The position numbers were made by a program, and so were the translations under genes. From Batillaria attramentaria (Eukaryota; Mollusca; Gastropoda; Batillariidae), in assembly GCA_018292915.2 (NCBI GenBank), contig JACVVK020000285.1, forward strand, positions 219,001-283,000: DNA of 64,000 bases. The letters are read 5' to 3'. Shown here in pieces: positions 46,924 through 60,686 of this stretch. Numbering within the stretch: position 1 is the stretch's first letter; each line of letters opens with the position of its first letter. The notes under the pieces are model-generated. The model was not told the DNA's origin and did no database searches. It was given only the letters and a program-made list of their open reading frames with translations.

Positions 46924-49900
46924 TTAATTTGTGCCAGCAGGGTCCGAATCAAACCTGTTGAGAAATTTCTCGATCAGAGCTACGAGTGTTTTCATGAGGT
47001 CGGTGCTTTCATAAGACCCATCAATATTAGCGAGTTTTTGAGACACTTCATTCATGATTTCCTCAATACGAACGAACGTGTCTGACGCCGCCTGCCGAGC
47101 GTCCTCGTGCGTGTGTTCTGTGCTCATTGTGTTGAGAGTATTGAGTATAATACCGCACATTGTGAAAGTTCTTCCACGATCAATTAACTCTTTGCACAGT
47201 TCGCTGATGTCCTTGCAGTCTTGGCGGAAGCTGTCGGTTGACCCTGACCTCACTAGTTCACGTATCCCTGTAAAATATATTAATTGTGCAAAGCATGCAT
47301 TGTACCAGGTAATTACTTCAATCGGAAGCAGTAAGTAGTACAATCAAGACCTACAAATGCTATAGATCTATTAATTATCTGTCGTCTACAGCTGTGCAGG
47401 ATACTGATTATCTTCATTGATAACCCTTGAGAGAGTACAGCGAATGTGTGTTTTGTTTGTCTTGTCCAAAGTAGTGACGAATATGCTTCTGTCGGTGTAT
47501 GTCTTGTAGGAAGTGTTTCCGTCTACACACAATTCATTGGTAAACGAGGTGTTTCGGTTAGTTTTAACTAACGACATTCAGCCTAAACCACTCACCAACC
47601 AGCCAACCAACCACATGAACACGAGAATTTCAGTCCATGTAAATGAATGAACAGAGAACTTACCACTGTAATCATCCTCAAGTTGTGAGCAGACGCTGAC
47701 GAGGGGTGTTAGTTCTCTCCTGACGTCAGGATTCACCTTATGCAGTAAGCTGGATAGGACCGCTGACGTGTGCACTCTCTGGGCTACGAATTGGTGCAAG
47801 ACGTCCTGGTCGTTGTTCTGGCTAGCAGCGTGAAGCTCATCCTCAGCATTGCTTTCGTCGTTTACGCCTGCTCCTGACTGGACGTGTGACGGATCTGCCG
47901 ACGTTTCGTTCCCTAGACGTGTCGAACCAGCGCTCATTCCCGGAACATGCGCTTCCTCATCATACGACTCTGCTCTCTGATGCAGAGGTCGTTGTGACGC
48001 TGCGTTTTCAGTGTCGTTCGACATGCTGGTAGGTTGGTGGGGCGTGTAGCTACTCTCTTGTTCAGTGCTCTTTTTGTGTTCGGTGATTTCTGAAACTTCC
48101 TTCAAATTTGACCCATGTTGATCCAGCACGGTTTCTAGGACCTTCATCGTGTCTTCCACTTCTGCTGAATCAGAAGGCCTGCTGTTTGAGGAGGAAGACG
48201 ACAGAGGTGGTTCTGACTCACTGGGACTGTGTGTTATCTTGGGCTCCAGGTACGTCCCATCTTGTCGCTGTTGTCTGTCAGATCTACTCGCAGTAGAATA
48301 TGTTCTAGGGAACGTATTGCTGTACACAGTGGGTGATTTTACAGACGCCTTTAACGTCTCTGCGTCGATTTGATCAGCACTATACTCTGTGTGTTCCCCT
48401 GCATCCACTCGTTTTTCTTGTCCGTCCGGAAAACCAGTGTCCTTAGCATATGGCTGCAGAGTAACCTTGGCATCGGCAAGAGAACCAGATAGTTCAGTAC
48501 CGGTTAAATCGGAATCCTCACAGTCTTTTCCGGACAAACTTCGTTCGAACAGTCCGCTGGCAACAGCTACCAGCAGTGACGGACGTTTTTTTGAGGGAGA
48601 ACGGTGTTTAAATTTCTTCAGATGATCAGGTTCACCGAAGGCTGTTAACTGTGAATCTGAAGAGCGTACACTACCGTCCGAACTATAGTCAGAAGCTGGG
48701 ATTAAGCTGCTTTCTGAAGTTGCACTTAAAGCATAGCGCCACCGTCGCAAACTTGGCATCAGCTGAAAGATGTTTTTAAATAGATGTAATTGATCCGATA
48801 ACATGGTACTTTGAACTGAACAGAATTTTGTATAGTTTTCCAAAATGAAAAGATTTCACGCGGCCATTTTACTTTTTTGTTTACTCCGGACAACTAACTA
48901 ACTAACTAACTATATTAACTTTATGTACGTCTCATACCGCAGATAGTGGAATCCAGTCCTCATCACAATTGTTTTATTAGAAGACTAGTCTAACACTTAG
49001 ACAATGGCTTGTAAGTTAAAGAAGGTATCCGTGTTTTGTTGCGCCCTGGTAATGGCCAGTCGTCGTCATCATCATCATCAAAACCATCACCATGAAATGG
49101 CAGCTTTCAGAAATCTTTCCTTTCCAATTAATTTGATCATTCCTTTCGGTAACATGGCCTGTTTACAAGGGCGCATCTCTCAGAACAGTTACTGAGCTTA
49201 CCCGTCTCGCTGTCCGGCGCTTCTTTGAGCCACAGGAGCATTGAAACCCGCTGGTGGTTTTGTCAACAAGGTTGTCTGGAATGTGTAGTCCATGGTCTTT
49301 GAGCATCTTCTTCAAGTGCGGCTCGATATCTGCAGCTTTTTGTCGTGAAACATTTACGAACATTTTGAACATGCTGTCCCAGTCCCATTCTGTGCGGCCT
49401 CTGCCATCCCTCGTGAACTCCCTGTCAAAATCAGCAGATAATCTGGTAATCATAATATAGTCACACTATTGAAGGTAGTCCTGAAAAACAAAAAAGCACT
49501 GCAATTTCCATTTCATTGCAATAATAACACGTATTAATTCAATTATTTGAAGGGAAAAACAATTTTATTGTATCAATACTAACAGAAATTGCGGTAGGAT
49601 AAGCGTGATTTTTTTTTTATTTTAGCCAGTCACAACGTAATATTTAACACAATATTAAAGAGGAACGGAACCCTTGTGAAGAAAATTAGTCTCATGTTAA
49701 AGAACATGGATTGTATATGCCGGGCTGTTCATTGGACAGCGCGCAACTGCCTTGGTTCGTCTAAACGTTTCCTGCATTTCAGAATAAATTATAGGTACCT
49801 GTACGAATTGGCATCAATAATCGTCTGTTGAAAGAGAAAATCTGCCATGTCTTCCGCACGAACTCGTCCCTTTATCTCACAGTATGTGCATGGGTGTTCG

Positions 49901-50455
49901 ATGTCATTTACTTGTCCTTTGTTTGTGCCATCTGTAGTTTCGCCTGGTGGCTTCCAGAACTGCTGGGGGATAATGAAGCCAATCTTTTCGCAGAGAACCG
50001 GCAGCACAAGCGTTATGAATTTTTCATGATTGATGCGAAGCAGAATGTGCCACAGGCGCCTGTCAGAAGTACACAGAGTGAAGATGTGCAATATCATGTC
50101 ACTTCATAAAAAGTGTTTTAACCTTCCTACCAAGTAAGAATGGGTTTGTGCACCAATGGCATCACTAAAAAAAGTCACAAATAATTCATTTTGATTTAAA
50201 TTTGGCTTGCTGGAAGTTTTGAGCTTTGATTAGTCTCGGTTTGCTGCAGTAAGAGCCATCAGGGAACCGTTCATCTTGCCTGCTTTTCGTGCCTGCGCCA
50301 AAACCGAAAAAGAGTATAAAAAAAAAAAACCCAAAAAAACACCGTGGGCGTGGGATACTCATGCTCGGTACGAAATGTGTAATAATAATTCAATTCAATT
50401 CAATTCAATTCAATATAACTTTATTGTTTGTCGATGGCAGAAAATTTTCTTCTGG

Positions 50456-50530
<75 letters not shown>

Positions 50531-53081
50531 TAATTTACCTAGACATATAAATCCATACATATTAAACACAGATCCTAAAGTAATGTGTGATGTCCAAGTC
50601 TAATACTATGCAACTAAACTAAGAAATCTAAACTAAAGGATGGCAAGGGCATAGCGGACATGACACAGCTGATAATAATAACTAATAATAATAATAATAA
50701 CTACTACTACTACTACTAATGATAATAACTACCACAACTAATAATAATAACTAATAATAATAATTGATAATGATAATAATAATCATAATAATCATAATGA
50801 GTATTGTATAGGCACTTTACCCAGTTTCGTGAATTGGCTCAAAACGCCTCGAACTGAACTTAACACGCACGCTCACGTGAATCACACGCATTCTCTCACA
50901 CACCGGACATAAACACATTACAATCACGTGGTGCGAAGGGTCAGATCAGCTATTTAAATTTCGGAATTTAGAATTGCATTTATTTTTCAAATTTGGTGGG
51001 CTGAACATTTCCGAAGCAGAGGGGGAGGAAACCGGAATACCCTGAGAGAACCCCCGACGATCGGCCCGAATGAACGGTGCCACATACGAGAAGGAAAAAT
51101 TCTTTGCCCCGAGTGGGGCTCGAACCACTGAGCTCTCGAATTGGTGACAAGTCTCTTAACCACTAGACCACCAAAATGTAAAATTGTTTAAATTGATTAA
51201 ACGGCAAACGCAAATGATTTTAAATTTCAGAGTATCCCATTTTTGTTGTTGTTGTTGTTGTTGTTGATTCTTTGTGGTTAGTTTAGTGCCTCGTTATACG
51301 TTTAAAGTAGTGGAAAACACGTGCCAATACAAGAGTATGAAAAGCACAGTATTGTAAAACATTCGAAGTCGTATTTCTTTCCTAAGCTTTTTTTGGTTTA
51401 GTCTGTATTGTAACGACAAGAAGGGCAAGTTTTTTGGGTTTTTTTATTCGTGTTTGTTTTTTGTTTTTTGGCATTTTACATGTAGATATACATCCAGAAG
51501 GAAGATGAATAAGAGAGGAAAAGAAAAAAAGAGGAAAAACAAAGGGTGGGTGGGTGGGTGTTTGGGGGTTTAACGTCCTTTTCCACCACATAGGGTGATA
51601 TCAAAGACGGGGCAACGATGAAAGAGCCAGCACAAATATTTGGCCCCAGCGGGGATCGAACTCACGACCCGAGCATTAGAAGTCCAACGCTCTACCATTC
51701 GACCACCCCGGCTCCCCGGAAAAACAAAGAAAAGACAAAGAAAAAAAAAAGAAGTTTGATGTTACGTTGTATGCATTGATTGTATGTTAGTCAAACCTTG
51801 CACGATCTCGACGTTTTGGGCGGGCGCGGGGATCGAGAGAATCGTTGTCTGGGTCACTGGCGACTCCAAGAGAAATTAATTCATCCATCAAACCAGACTC
51901 GTGAATTTCTATTTTGTCTATAAAATTCATATGTATCCCCTGCAGCAGATTCTCGACGTCTTCCTTCGTCCCTGAAAATAAATGCCCGTTATTTAAAAAA
52001 AAGAAAAGAAAAAAAAACCCACGCAAACAACCCCGAGAAGTTCCACAATTCAAAACTGATTATTGTTTATGAGCTGCAAGACGCGTGGATGTTTTTGTGA
52101 CTACTTCTCCGTGATGACTGCACGAAGCATAACCACCCATATATTAGCTCTTTTTGTAGTGTCTAAGCATCTGCACAGTGGTAAGACGACATACACTACA
52201 GCACACTAATGTTGCGGGCAACCGTTGAGTCGAAAATGTGAAATGGGATGAGTGGTTGTCTAATAGGTATCGCGTCGGACTTCGCTGCTGCGTCACTGAA
52301 CGGCCGTCACCGTTGTCACGGCGATGAAGCACCGGTTCGAGCCCAGGTCGAGCTTGTGATTATGTGATACCGGTTGTTTTCCTGGCTACCGGGCTGCTCA
52401 TCGGGAGGTAATCTCCGGGTTATCCGGCTTTCCTCCCCCAGCAAAATTTAAAATGGGATAGGTACTGGGTGGCGCTGCATCGCGGCGAAGCGCTTCCCCT
52501 GGGAAGCAGCCCGAATTTTCCGAAAGGGACAAGGTACTGCATTCAGAGCTCCACTAATCTTTAATTTTTGACAGACTATTTCGGGCGTACAGGCACACCA
52601 ACAAGCTCAACTATTTCAAATACAAGTTTGTCTATGCGAAGCTTAGTAATTTGAGCATTTACAGAGCGTAAACTGATACACGTGAGTGGGTAACTAAACT
52701 GATAGCTCAGAACTGCTGGATATCGGAGGTCCAGTTGCTGCTATTTAATCTACTGCTTTGTAAGGCACTTAGATCTTGTCGAAGGATACTGCCGTGCAAT
52801 GGCACAACAGTAAGTCTGTGACGTCATTTGATGGGAAAAGTGGTGATTTCAAGATGAAAGACATTTACGTAATCAGTAAATTAATGGTAATGTGTCTTGT
52901 CATTACACGGTAGGATAGCGCCATTATTATTATTATTATTAGCTAAATATACTGGGGAATCTCAAGACTCACTGAGTGGTATCAGGTCACGATGGTTTCT
53001 TGAAGCGCTGTTAGGCGCAGCGGCTTGAGAAGGCGAATCTGTCGCCGGCGGCAAAGTACTTGACTCTTGATGTCCAGACAT
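46924..53081 (-). CDS. Tandem CARD-like (death-fold) protein, copy 5, long divergent member
   Basis: Exons in transcript order: 53081-52973, 51971-51797, 50059-49799, 49442-49202, 48762-47664 and 47267-46924. The sum is 2229 nt, giving 742 aa. The ATG (MSGHQESS) follows a good acceptor at ~53097, so a non-coding exon lies upstream. The first domain (residues ~37-125) is divergent: ESGLMDELISLGVAS, RDRARRLWHILLRIN, LPVLCEKIGFIIP. Intron 2 has slid five bases to phase 2. The second domain reads VRAEDMADFLF, then WDWDSMFKMF, and ends GFQCSCGSKKRR, so the family motif has Q and S in place of P and T. Exon 5 adds 366 residues, Ser/Thr/Glu-rich and probably disordered, with a KKRPSLLVAVASGLFERS island. 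The last exon is a ~114-residue helical tail (FRQDCKDISELCKELIDRG). No membrane helix or CaaX box. Confidence 0.85.
50393..50530. repeat. (CAATT)n and (CA)n microsatellites
   Basis: CAATT units at 50393-50413, then CA from 50457, in intron 2 of copy 5. Confidence 0.9.
50795..51175 (-). mobile_element. tRNA-derived SINE (family 3), full copy
   Basis: Read on minus: GGTGGTCTAGTGGTTAAGAG (A box) and AGTGGTTCGAGCCCCACTCG (B box). Then comes a ~300-bp body with TTCATTCGGGCCGATCGTCG and TAAATTTCGGAATT, and an (ATT)n 3' end. It is the reference copy for 16944-17180 and 20060-20370. Confidence 0.8.
51546..51717 (-). mobile_element. tRNA-derived SINE (family 1), full copy
   Basis: On minus: GGGGAGCCGGGGTGGTCGAA, TGGTAGAGCGTTGGACTTCT, GGGTCGTGAGTTCGATCCCC, then the shared body and (CCCA)n tail. 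It lies ~80 bp from exon 2 of copy 5. Confidence 0.85.
52210..52560 (+). mobile_element. Probable tRNA-derived SINE (family 4) in intron 1 of copy 5
   Basis: GTGGTTGTCTAATAGGTATC and CCGGTTCGAGCCCAGG are A- and B-box-like. The ~280-bp body has GGTAATCTCCGGGTTATCCG and GGGTGGCGCTGCATCGCGGC. Only one copy is in the window, so family status is inferred. Confidence 0.5.
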
Positions 53082-53997
53082 TTTTTTTCTTGCCTGTGCA
53101 AAACCAAATCAGAAAAAAATATCTGAAAGTCGGTTACTGAATCGGTAGGAGCATAAACGAAAGGAAGAGGAGGTTTCTGCCTCACAAAACAATATTTTAA
53201 AAAAGGCCGCAAACAAAGCATTTATGAAGCATCGCTGAAACCCCAATAACAGCTGAGAAGAGCCTGAATTTACGTAAGTCTGCGTTTGGCCAATGAGAAA
53301 AAACTGCTGTTGTATGCTCTTGTGCCACTGCATGGACACCTGCTTCGCACCGTTTTGACGTGTTTCGTTTAGTGACTAGAAGCAAAATTAATTTACACAC
53401 AAAATCTTGCTCGCATTTCAAAGGTCTCTAAAATTCTGAAACAGTGACAGAGTTGAGTGTGTGCACTAAGCATACTTGCAGAGTTTGTTAAAAAAAAAAA
53501 AAAAAAAACCCTGTTTGCGGCCTTTTGTTAAGTTTGCAGACATTTCGAAGCTTTAGATGGAGTGCAAGTATGAGACGAGGGGGAAGTCGGGAAAATCTGA
53601 TCTGAGAGTACCTAATGCCAGATAAAGTACCTTCAACGGGCGAAGTACCCTACAGCGGGCTAAGGGCGTCTTCTCACTGTCCTGCGAATTTGAGAGGAGT
53701 CGACATTAGGTACTGTGCAGTTTTCGTGTTCTCTGTGTAACCAAATGTTACACCCCCCCCCCCCCCCTTCCTAACCTCATTCCAACAGAAGGTTGAAACT
53801 TGACTTGACACGACTTGACTTGGAATTCATATCCATATGATCTGAGGATCTAAATGATATAACCCTTTTTTCTAACTGGAGATTTAACTTTCAAGGGAGT
53901 CACAGTGGTACTTTGGGATGACATATGTTACGTAGGTATTTCAGATTTTATGTTTAGAAACTTCGTGAGGCACCACAGAACAGCAAAGCAGCAAGAA

Positions 53998-54149
<152 letters not shown>

Positions 54150-55679
54150 ACCACGGCATCCGCAAAACAACAAGAACGAAAACCAACTCACAATTAGTAA
54201 ACGATTGGTCTTATCAACAGGGAAGCTATTTTCCTTTTCGCTATTCGACTTTTGTAGACTTTCTCTATAGTTTTAAAGATTCCCGATGCTATTTTGTTTC
54301 AGTGTATTCATGATAAGCCTGAAATAGTATCTGAAGAATACCCAGATACATCATAATGACGACATTATTATCATCATGACTGAAGTACTATTCTTTCGTG
54401 CCTTGCAATACATTAGATATCGAGCAAGACACCTCCTCCACTTTTCCAAGCAATCAAAACTTTCAACTCTAGCATCACACCTCTTTCAGCCTTGTTCAGC
54501 GTGGACCTTAAAACTCCTACCAGTTCACTCTCTTTAGTCGGATGGTTCATCCCCAGTCCCTGACAAAGAAATACTGCGTAATGCTTGAAGTATACTGTTT
54601 AGCTGCACGAAAAATACTCACAGAAGACCAGCAAACCGTTAGTTTGAGTAGAAATGACAAAAAAATGAGCCTACAATGTTGAGTGGTGGTATTTGAGAGC
54701 ATTTCTGTCAAAAATTCGAACTGGTAAGAGTTAAATCAAACTTTAAAAAAAAAAAATTAAACGTGCTAACTCCATCTTTGCTATGCCAACTTATGTTTTG
54801 GAACAGTTTCGCTCGTGAGTTTGCCTGTACGTTCGAAATAATCTTGATGATACGAACAGGTGTTCATGTTGTTGATACACTTTGCGCGAGCGGTCGAACA
54901 TTCCAATTCTTCGAGGCCCCATGGGCTCGCCTTCACGCGGCGGGGCTGATTTCGCCAAGCTTGCCCACCCCTTTTGCTCTTTCTTTACTCTTATTTCTGC
55001 CTCCATCGGTCCATTCACCTGTCTTTTGTTCTCTTAAAGTCTCCTCCGGGGGGGAGGTCAGTAAGCGGGTGTCTGCTGACCCTTGGTCCAGTGAGACATC
55101 TGAGGGTCATTTCTGAAGGCCGACTTCACTGGATTCCCCCCACCTGGTCTTCACCCTGGCGGGCTTTGTTCGCAGCGCCCTGCTGGTGCTGCTGAACACC
55201 TGTCATGTTGAAGACCTTCACAACGCACCCCTCTCTGGTGCGTTGTTTTCCCAAACCGCCTCACGGCGGGGAGGTTCCGTGTTGGAGCGGTCTATTCTCC
55301 AACTGCCTCCCAGGCATGTTGTCTTCATTGGCAACTAAGGAATTTTCCTTCTTACCTCTCTGTCTATCCCTCACCAGCCCATTCGCCTGTATCTTTCTCT
55401 TTAAAACCTCCCGAATTTAGCCGCTCTGTCCTTCCTCTCTTCTCTCAGCTGATTTCTAAGTTCGGCCCTTTCATCTATGTTTCTTCTTTTTAACCTCTCA
55501 CTCACGTCTGCACTACCAGTGGTTAGGAATAAGTGATGTTGGGCATATGCTGCGAACTGGTTTATTGCGCCTAGGAGATGATAAGTTGCAATATTTGCTG
55601 TATATGCGCTTAGTATTTATCTTTGTTTTACCTAGTTGTAATTGTCATTTGTTTTCTACGCTTTTTTTGTAACCGGGAG

Positions 55680-55867
55680 TTCGAGAAATTAGCATGAAGG
55701 TGCAGCGTCTCCTGCATGTCCTAGGTTTATATTGCCCCGTAGACCAGTCTGCATCCTTTGTCCAACGTTACGTTTTTGTTTTTTTCATGTAGTGCAGGCA
55801 CACTCAGCCGCGAATTAGTCTTTGTGGCTTGCGCGGCTTTAAGCCCTAAAAACTCACTCACTCACCC
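55680..55867 (+). mobile_element. ~200-bp SINE sharing the LINE 3' tail, second copy
   Basis: Near-identical to 17842-18047 from GTTCGA(T/G)AAATTAGCATG to CCCTAAAAACTCACTCACTC. Confidence 0.7.
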
Positions 55868-57495
55868 AATTCTACGACTGTTGTTACACTACTGGAGCAC
55901 TAAGTGTGGTCCTCGCGTCATCGAGTACGCTTCTGGTGGCTCAGTGCCAACATTACAGACATTGTCACTGCCAAGTCTAAGTGGTTTTATGATAGATAGA
56001 AAACAGCTCAGAACGACCTGAGAGCATAAGCATGGTACATTAGCCCCTTGAATCCGCAAACTCTACTTGAAAAGAGAGTACTACAATACACTGAAACTGA
56101 GACGCTTTACAGAAACTGACCAAGGATCTTGTCATTGTTGATTCTGGCCGGAGTTGAGTCTACACACAGTAAAATGTTCTTATGTGGAGATTATCTTCAG
56201 CAATGGCTAGATCTTAGTATAACATGCGTCACAACACAAACAGACCGTGGGATAAAGTTTGCTGTTTTTTGAAGGACCCTGTTTGGCGAGTGTGCCAGTT
56301 TGTAGTGATTTTTGTTGTTGCGAAAATGCGTGATCTTCGTGATTATTTTTATTTTTTATTTTATTTAATTATTTCATTTATTTATTTATTTATTATTATT
56401 ATTATTATTATTTTTTTTTTTTTTGGGGGGGGAGGTGCATGCCAGGGGTTTGCAACAGGAGGCAAGCTGCCAGCGAAGCCGAGACATTTTGCACACAAGA
56501 GAGGCAGACGTGACGCGAGTGGATTAGGGTGAAGTGGCTGCGACTAGCATTACTCCAGTGAGGCCTGAGCGGAAATGAGACATTAAATTCTGTCAGGTGC
56601 GTGCCCTTGAATGGTCCCTGCACGACAATTTTTATTTCAAGATGGAAGCATTTTTAGGGGTGACAATGGTGCCTGCGGGGAGATATGATAGGCATTTTGA
56701 GGACTCGTTCATTTGTATTCAGTGACCAACAACTAACCGTCATTTCCGAAGACGGAGTGTGGTTATCTGTATGGCACGGGGTGCTTGAAACTGGTTACAA
56801 GCGCAATCCTCTTATTCAAGGATTATGACCATAGGACCGTTAAGCCTAAGAACGCAAACAAAAACGTAACAACAACGACTGCAATAACAACAAAGGGTTA
56901 AAGCTCATTGCAATAAACGACTCACCTTTCCGAGAGTTCTTTTTCTGCGCATATAGTACCGTCTCGTGTCCAATAAATCAAACTGCGACTGTACTGTCAG
57001 AGTACAGGAAGTTTCGTAGGCTTGTTTCACTTCCTCATAAAAGGACACTCGGAGAGACAGACAGACAGACAGACAGACAGAAGCTTGGAAATGATGCCCA
57101 CTTCCTTGACAATACGCTCCTTTCTCATTCGTTGATTTTCTTTCCTCCTTATTACGTTTTGCTTCTCGTTACTTTGAACCATATTCCACAAATTTGACAC
57201 AGATTGCACAGGTGTGCGAAGAACAGCTTGCGAAAAAAAAAAACAACCAAAAAATCATTCGCCACAGTCGCAGTAAAAGACCTGCAGCCATATTAAAGGT
57301 CTGCAGCAATTGATTTTTAGGTGTACCATTACAATGCTCCGTCAACAATCACAACCGTCATACTTGCAGGTTTGATGTTTCAACGTTTAGTCGGCATCGG
57401 TACGCGACTTACGCAGCGTTTGTGTCATTTGCACCTGCTGTAAATGCACTGCGATCGTCTAAACAACATGGCGGCCGCACCATTACCACAAGGTA

Positions 57496-57530
57496 ACCCC
57501 TACCCTAAACCTAAACCTAACCCTAAACCG
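57496..57530. repeat. Short interstitial telomere-like run
   Basis: CCTACCCTAAACCTAAACCT then AACCCTAAACC: about five degenerate CCCTAA-type units. Too short to argue for a fusion point. Confidence 0.5.
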
Positions 57531-58383
57531 ATCTAAGCAGGCGAACTCTACTAAACGAGCGTGGCTGCGTTGGTATAGTTCGCCCGATACTGCCCAGGGG
57601 TTCGAACTATACTAACTGAGCCCGACTAACTGTATCACCAAAAACCTCACACCAGTGACCAGTTCTGACGTGGTTTGACACCTTGGGTTCTGCAGTGTCA
57701 CAGATCTGGCCTATTGCTAATTGTCGTATCGATCTCGGCTTTTGTTCAGCCGAGTCGAAAACGGGTCTACAACAGCCTTTACTTTCTTACGACACAGTGC
57801 TGGGATTTTGATCATTGACCAGATCTTTTAAACGTCTTGTGCAGAGCGTTTAAGGGTACTCAAGTGACAAACCAGATTAATTTTGTGTAATTCAAAACTC
57901 AGTAACACTGTTTTACGGGCTAGTAACGCGACCTAAGTGACTCACCCTAAAATTCCCTATGCGTCGACCCGAAATGAGCGGTACGCAAGACGTACTTTAG
58001 TACTAGTGTACCAACCAACAATATCTATATATGGGAGGGCGAGGTGAAAAAAAAAAAAAAAAAAAGGACAGACTGACAAGATTTGTAGGACAGGTAGAAA
58101 AGTTTAAATACACCGGGCCTTGTGGCTGATAAGAACAGTACTGTTGTTGATCCATGAAACGACAACGGCAGAGTATTTACAGTGTGGTTTAAAACAGATG
58201 CATAATATGTCTCACAGTGGTTTGAACAGTTTCGTCTACACATACATTTGTGCGGAAAAAAAACCACCCCAAACACGTTCACATGCAGTGATCAAAAGCG
58301 CAGTGATATTACCAGCATAATTATATGAAACAGATAATGACAGTTATAATGATTATGTTTGACCACAGAGAAAAGTAATCGTC

Positions 58384-58448
<65 letters not shown>

Positions 58449-58714
58449 TGTATGCTGTCAGAAAGTTTACCTTTCAGGACGATCTGCTGGTTTAAATACT
58501 GTCACGGGAAATGCGCATATCCTCTTCTGACAGAACTCTGCTTAAGGTGCTAGTTCAACCCTTCCAAAGCCCCTCGGCGAGGTATCAGAAGAATGAATAG
58601 ACTACTCTCAGCAATAAGGAAGTACTTCAACGCGCCTTCCCGGTTGAGTTTAAAAAAAACCAAAAAACAAACAAAAAAACAACCGGGGCACAAGCCTGAA
58701 AATTTGTGCGCGCG

Positions 58715-58792
<78 letters not shown>

Positions 58793-60157
58793 TGGTGCGT
58801 CAAATGAAGTATTCTGATACACCTCCAGCATGGAGGGCCTGCACAGCCTCTAACAGACTTAAGAATTCAGACTTAAAATAAAACAATAAAAGAAAATGAA
58901 TGGTCATTCGGCAAGTTATGAGGGAAATAAAGCCGTTCGTCACATGGACACATTTTAAAGGAATCGGATGAGCTTCCTTATCGCATGCTTACATTTTCAA
59001 TCACCGCTGCCTCTTTACACGTTTGACCAAAATTCCTACACTCTCAAAGCAATCTGGGTTGCTTAGATGATGTTCAATATGCCTTTGCCCTATTTTTTCC
59101 GGAGCATGTTTCAGGCTGTTTTCCATGTTCGAACAGAAACGTCTCCCGTGCGTCATGATCCGAAGACTACGCGAAAACCACATTGAACAGGAGAGGTTTG
59201 GTCCCGCTCGACAAATGGGTCAGGAAACTTCAATGTGTTGCGTAGTTTGGAACCCTACTGGCATTAACAATAAGATTGCTTTGTACAGGCACACCTAAGA
59301 GCACACCCTTTTCTAAAAGTAAAGTTGTGTTCTATGACGGCTAGCATTCTTGAACGGATTGCCTTGAGCGTCTACTCCCTATTTCGTATACTACAAACTC
59401 TATAGACTAGAGTTTGTATTGGGAAAACACGGCTGGAAATCTGTCCGTTGGCGCATCCAAGTTTGTGCACCAGAGAGCACCAAAGCAACACTGAAACGAA
59501 GAAGAGTGTGAAATGGAATATAATTATCATCCATCGCGGCCTCTTTTTCTTTTATCTCTCCTGTGGAATAAGTGTCCGTATTGTACTAGCACTGGAGAAA
59601 TCATGTGACACAGAGAATGACAGTCAGGCATGGTTCCCTGCAAAATGGTTCTTTCTTTCAGACAGAAAGAACAGAGATACAACCTTTTTGGCCAAAAAAA
59701 AAAAAAAACACAAAAAAACCCCAAAACCCATCGTCATCGATGAGCAAGTACATGTATTACTACTCTTCGAGGAGAACTCATTCCCTATGTCAGCACCATC
59801 AACGACGGGTTCATTTGCATCTTGGATCAAAATACTCGTCGGTATCCCACAGCTTGATAGGGAATAACTGCTAATTATCTTACTGTTGAAAAGTTGGGTT
59901 TTTTTGGGCGCGGGGGTAGATGAGTGCTTCAAGCGTTGATTTACGATCTTGCCGTGATAATGTGTACAAGCCGCCATCAGTGATGCACACGGCAAAAGTA
60001 CACAAACTCCAGAGTGTCCTTTCGTTGTCTCGGATTTCCCACACCAGTAATTTCAGTCTCTACGGACCTGTCGGGCGACGTAGAAAACGCACTGCAACTT
60101 CGTTCGAAATTTCTAACGGTTGCAGTGTCACGGTAGGATCTTATAGTTGTCACACCT

Positions 60158-60409
60158 GTGATTCAAACCCAAGCTGCCACCCAACCGACACACAGTCAAA
60201 ATCCCCGCCGCCCCACAATATTCCAAAACGGCCTTTGTGAATATAGAAATTGTGGCTCCCTTCGACTGACGACACTGAGAAGAGATATATGGTACACGGT
60301 CCTTCAAAAACGCAGAGCTCAACCTGTGGAACCCTCTTCAGTGAAGGAGGAAGTCACCGCATTCCGAAAGCGCCTGGAGACTCATCTCCTCAGTGCTTCA
60401 CCTCAGTAA
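60158..60409 (+). pseudogene. Possible LINE C-terminal remnant
   Basis: The frame ends SVKEEVTAFRKRLETHLLSA, which resembles the last helix of CR1/L2 LINE proteins (F+xxLKTHLF), and a 3' region GCGCGCTATATCAAGTCTCC follows. The upstream residues do not match well. Confidence 0.35.
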
Positions 60410-60631
60410 TCATCTGCACATTTTTCTTTCTTTTAAAACCCTCTCCCTAAGCGCCGTGAGCTCTCAGGGTGGAGCCGAGCGCGCGCTATATCAAGTCTCC
60501 ATCAGCAGCAGCAGCACCAGCAGCAAATATGCTTTCTTTTAGACCGCAGTTTCAGCACTGCTCAACAGGTCAATATTCATAATTCAGCCATAGTTTTCTA
60601 CGCTGTCTCCTGCGTAAACAAAAAACACACA

Positions 60632-60686
<55 letters not shown>

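Noticed and set aside
55020..55420. GC-rich block as a possible gene or CpG promoter
   Set aside because: No continuous frame or splice pattern; it ends in the SINE/LINE tail region and looks like retroelement leader sequence.
57496..57530. Telomeric repeat implying an ancient chromosome end
   Set aside because: Only about five degenerate units; too short and imperfect.
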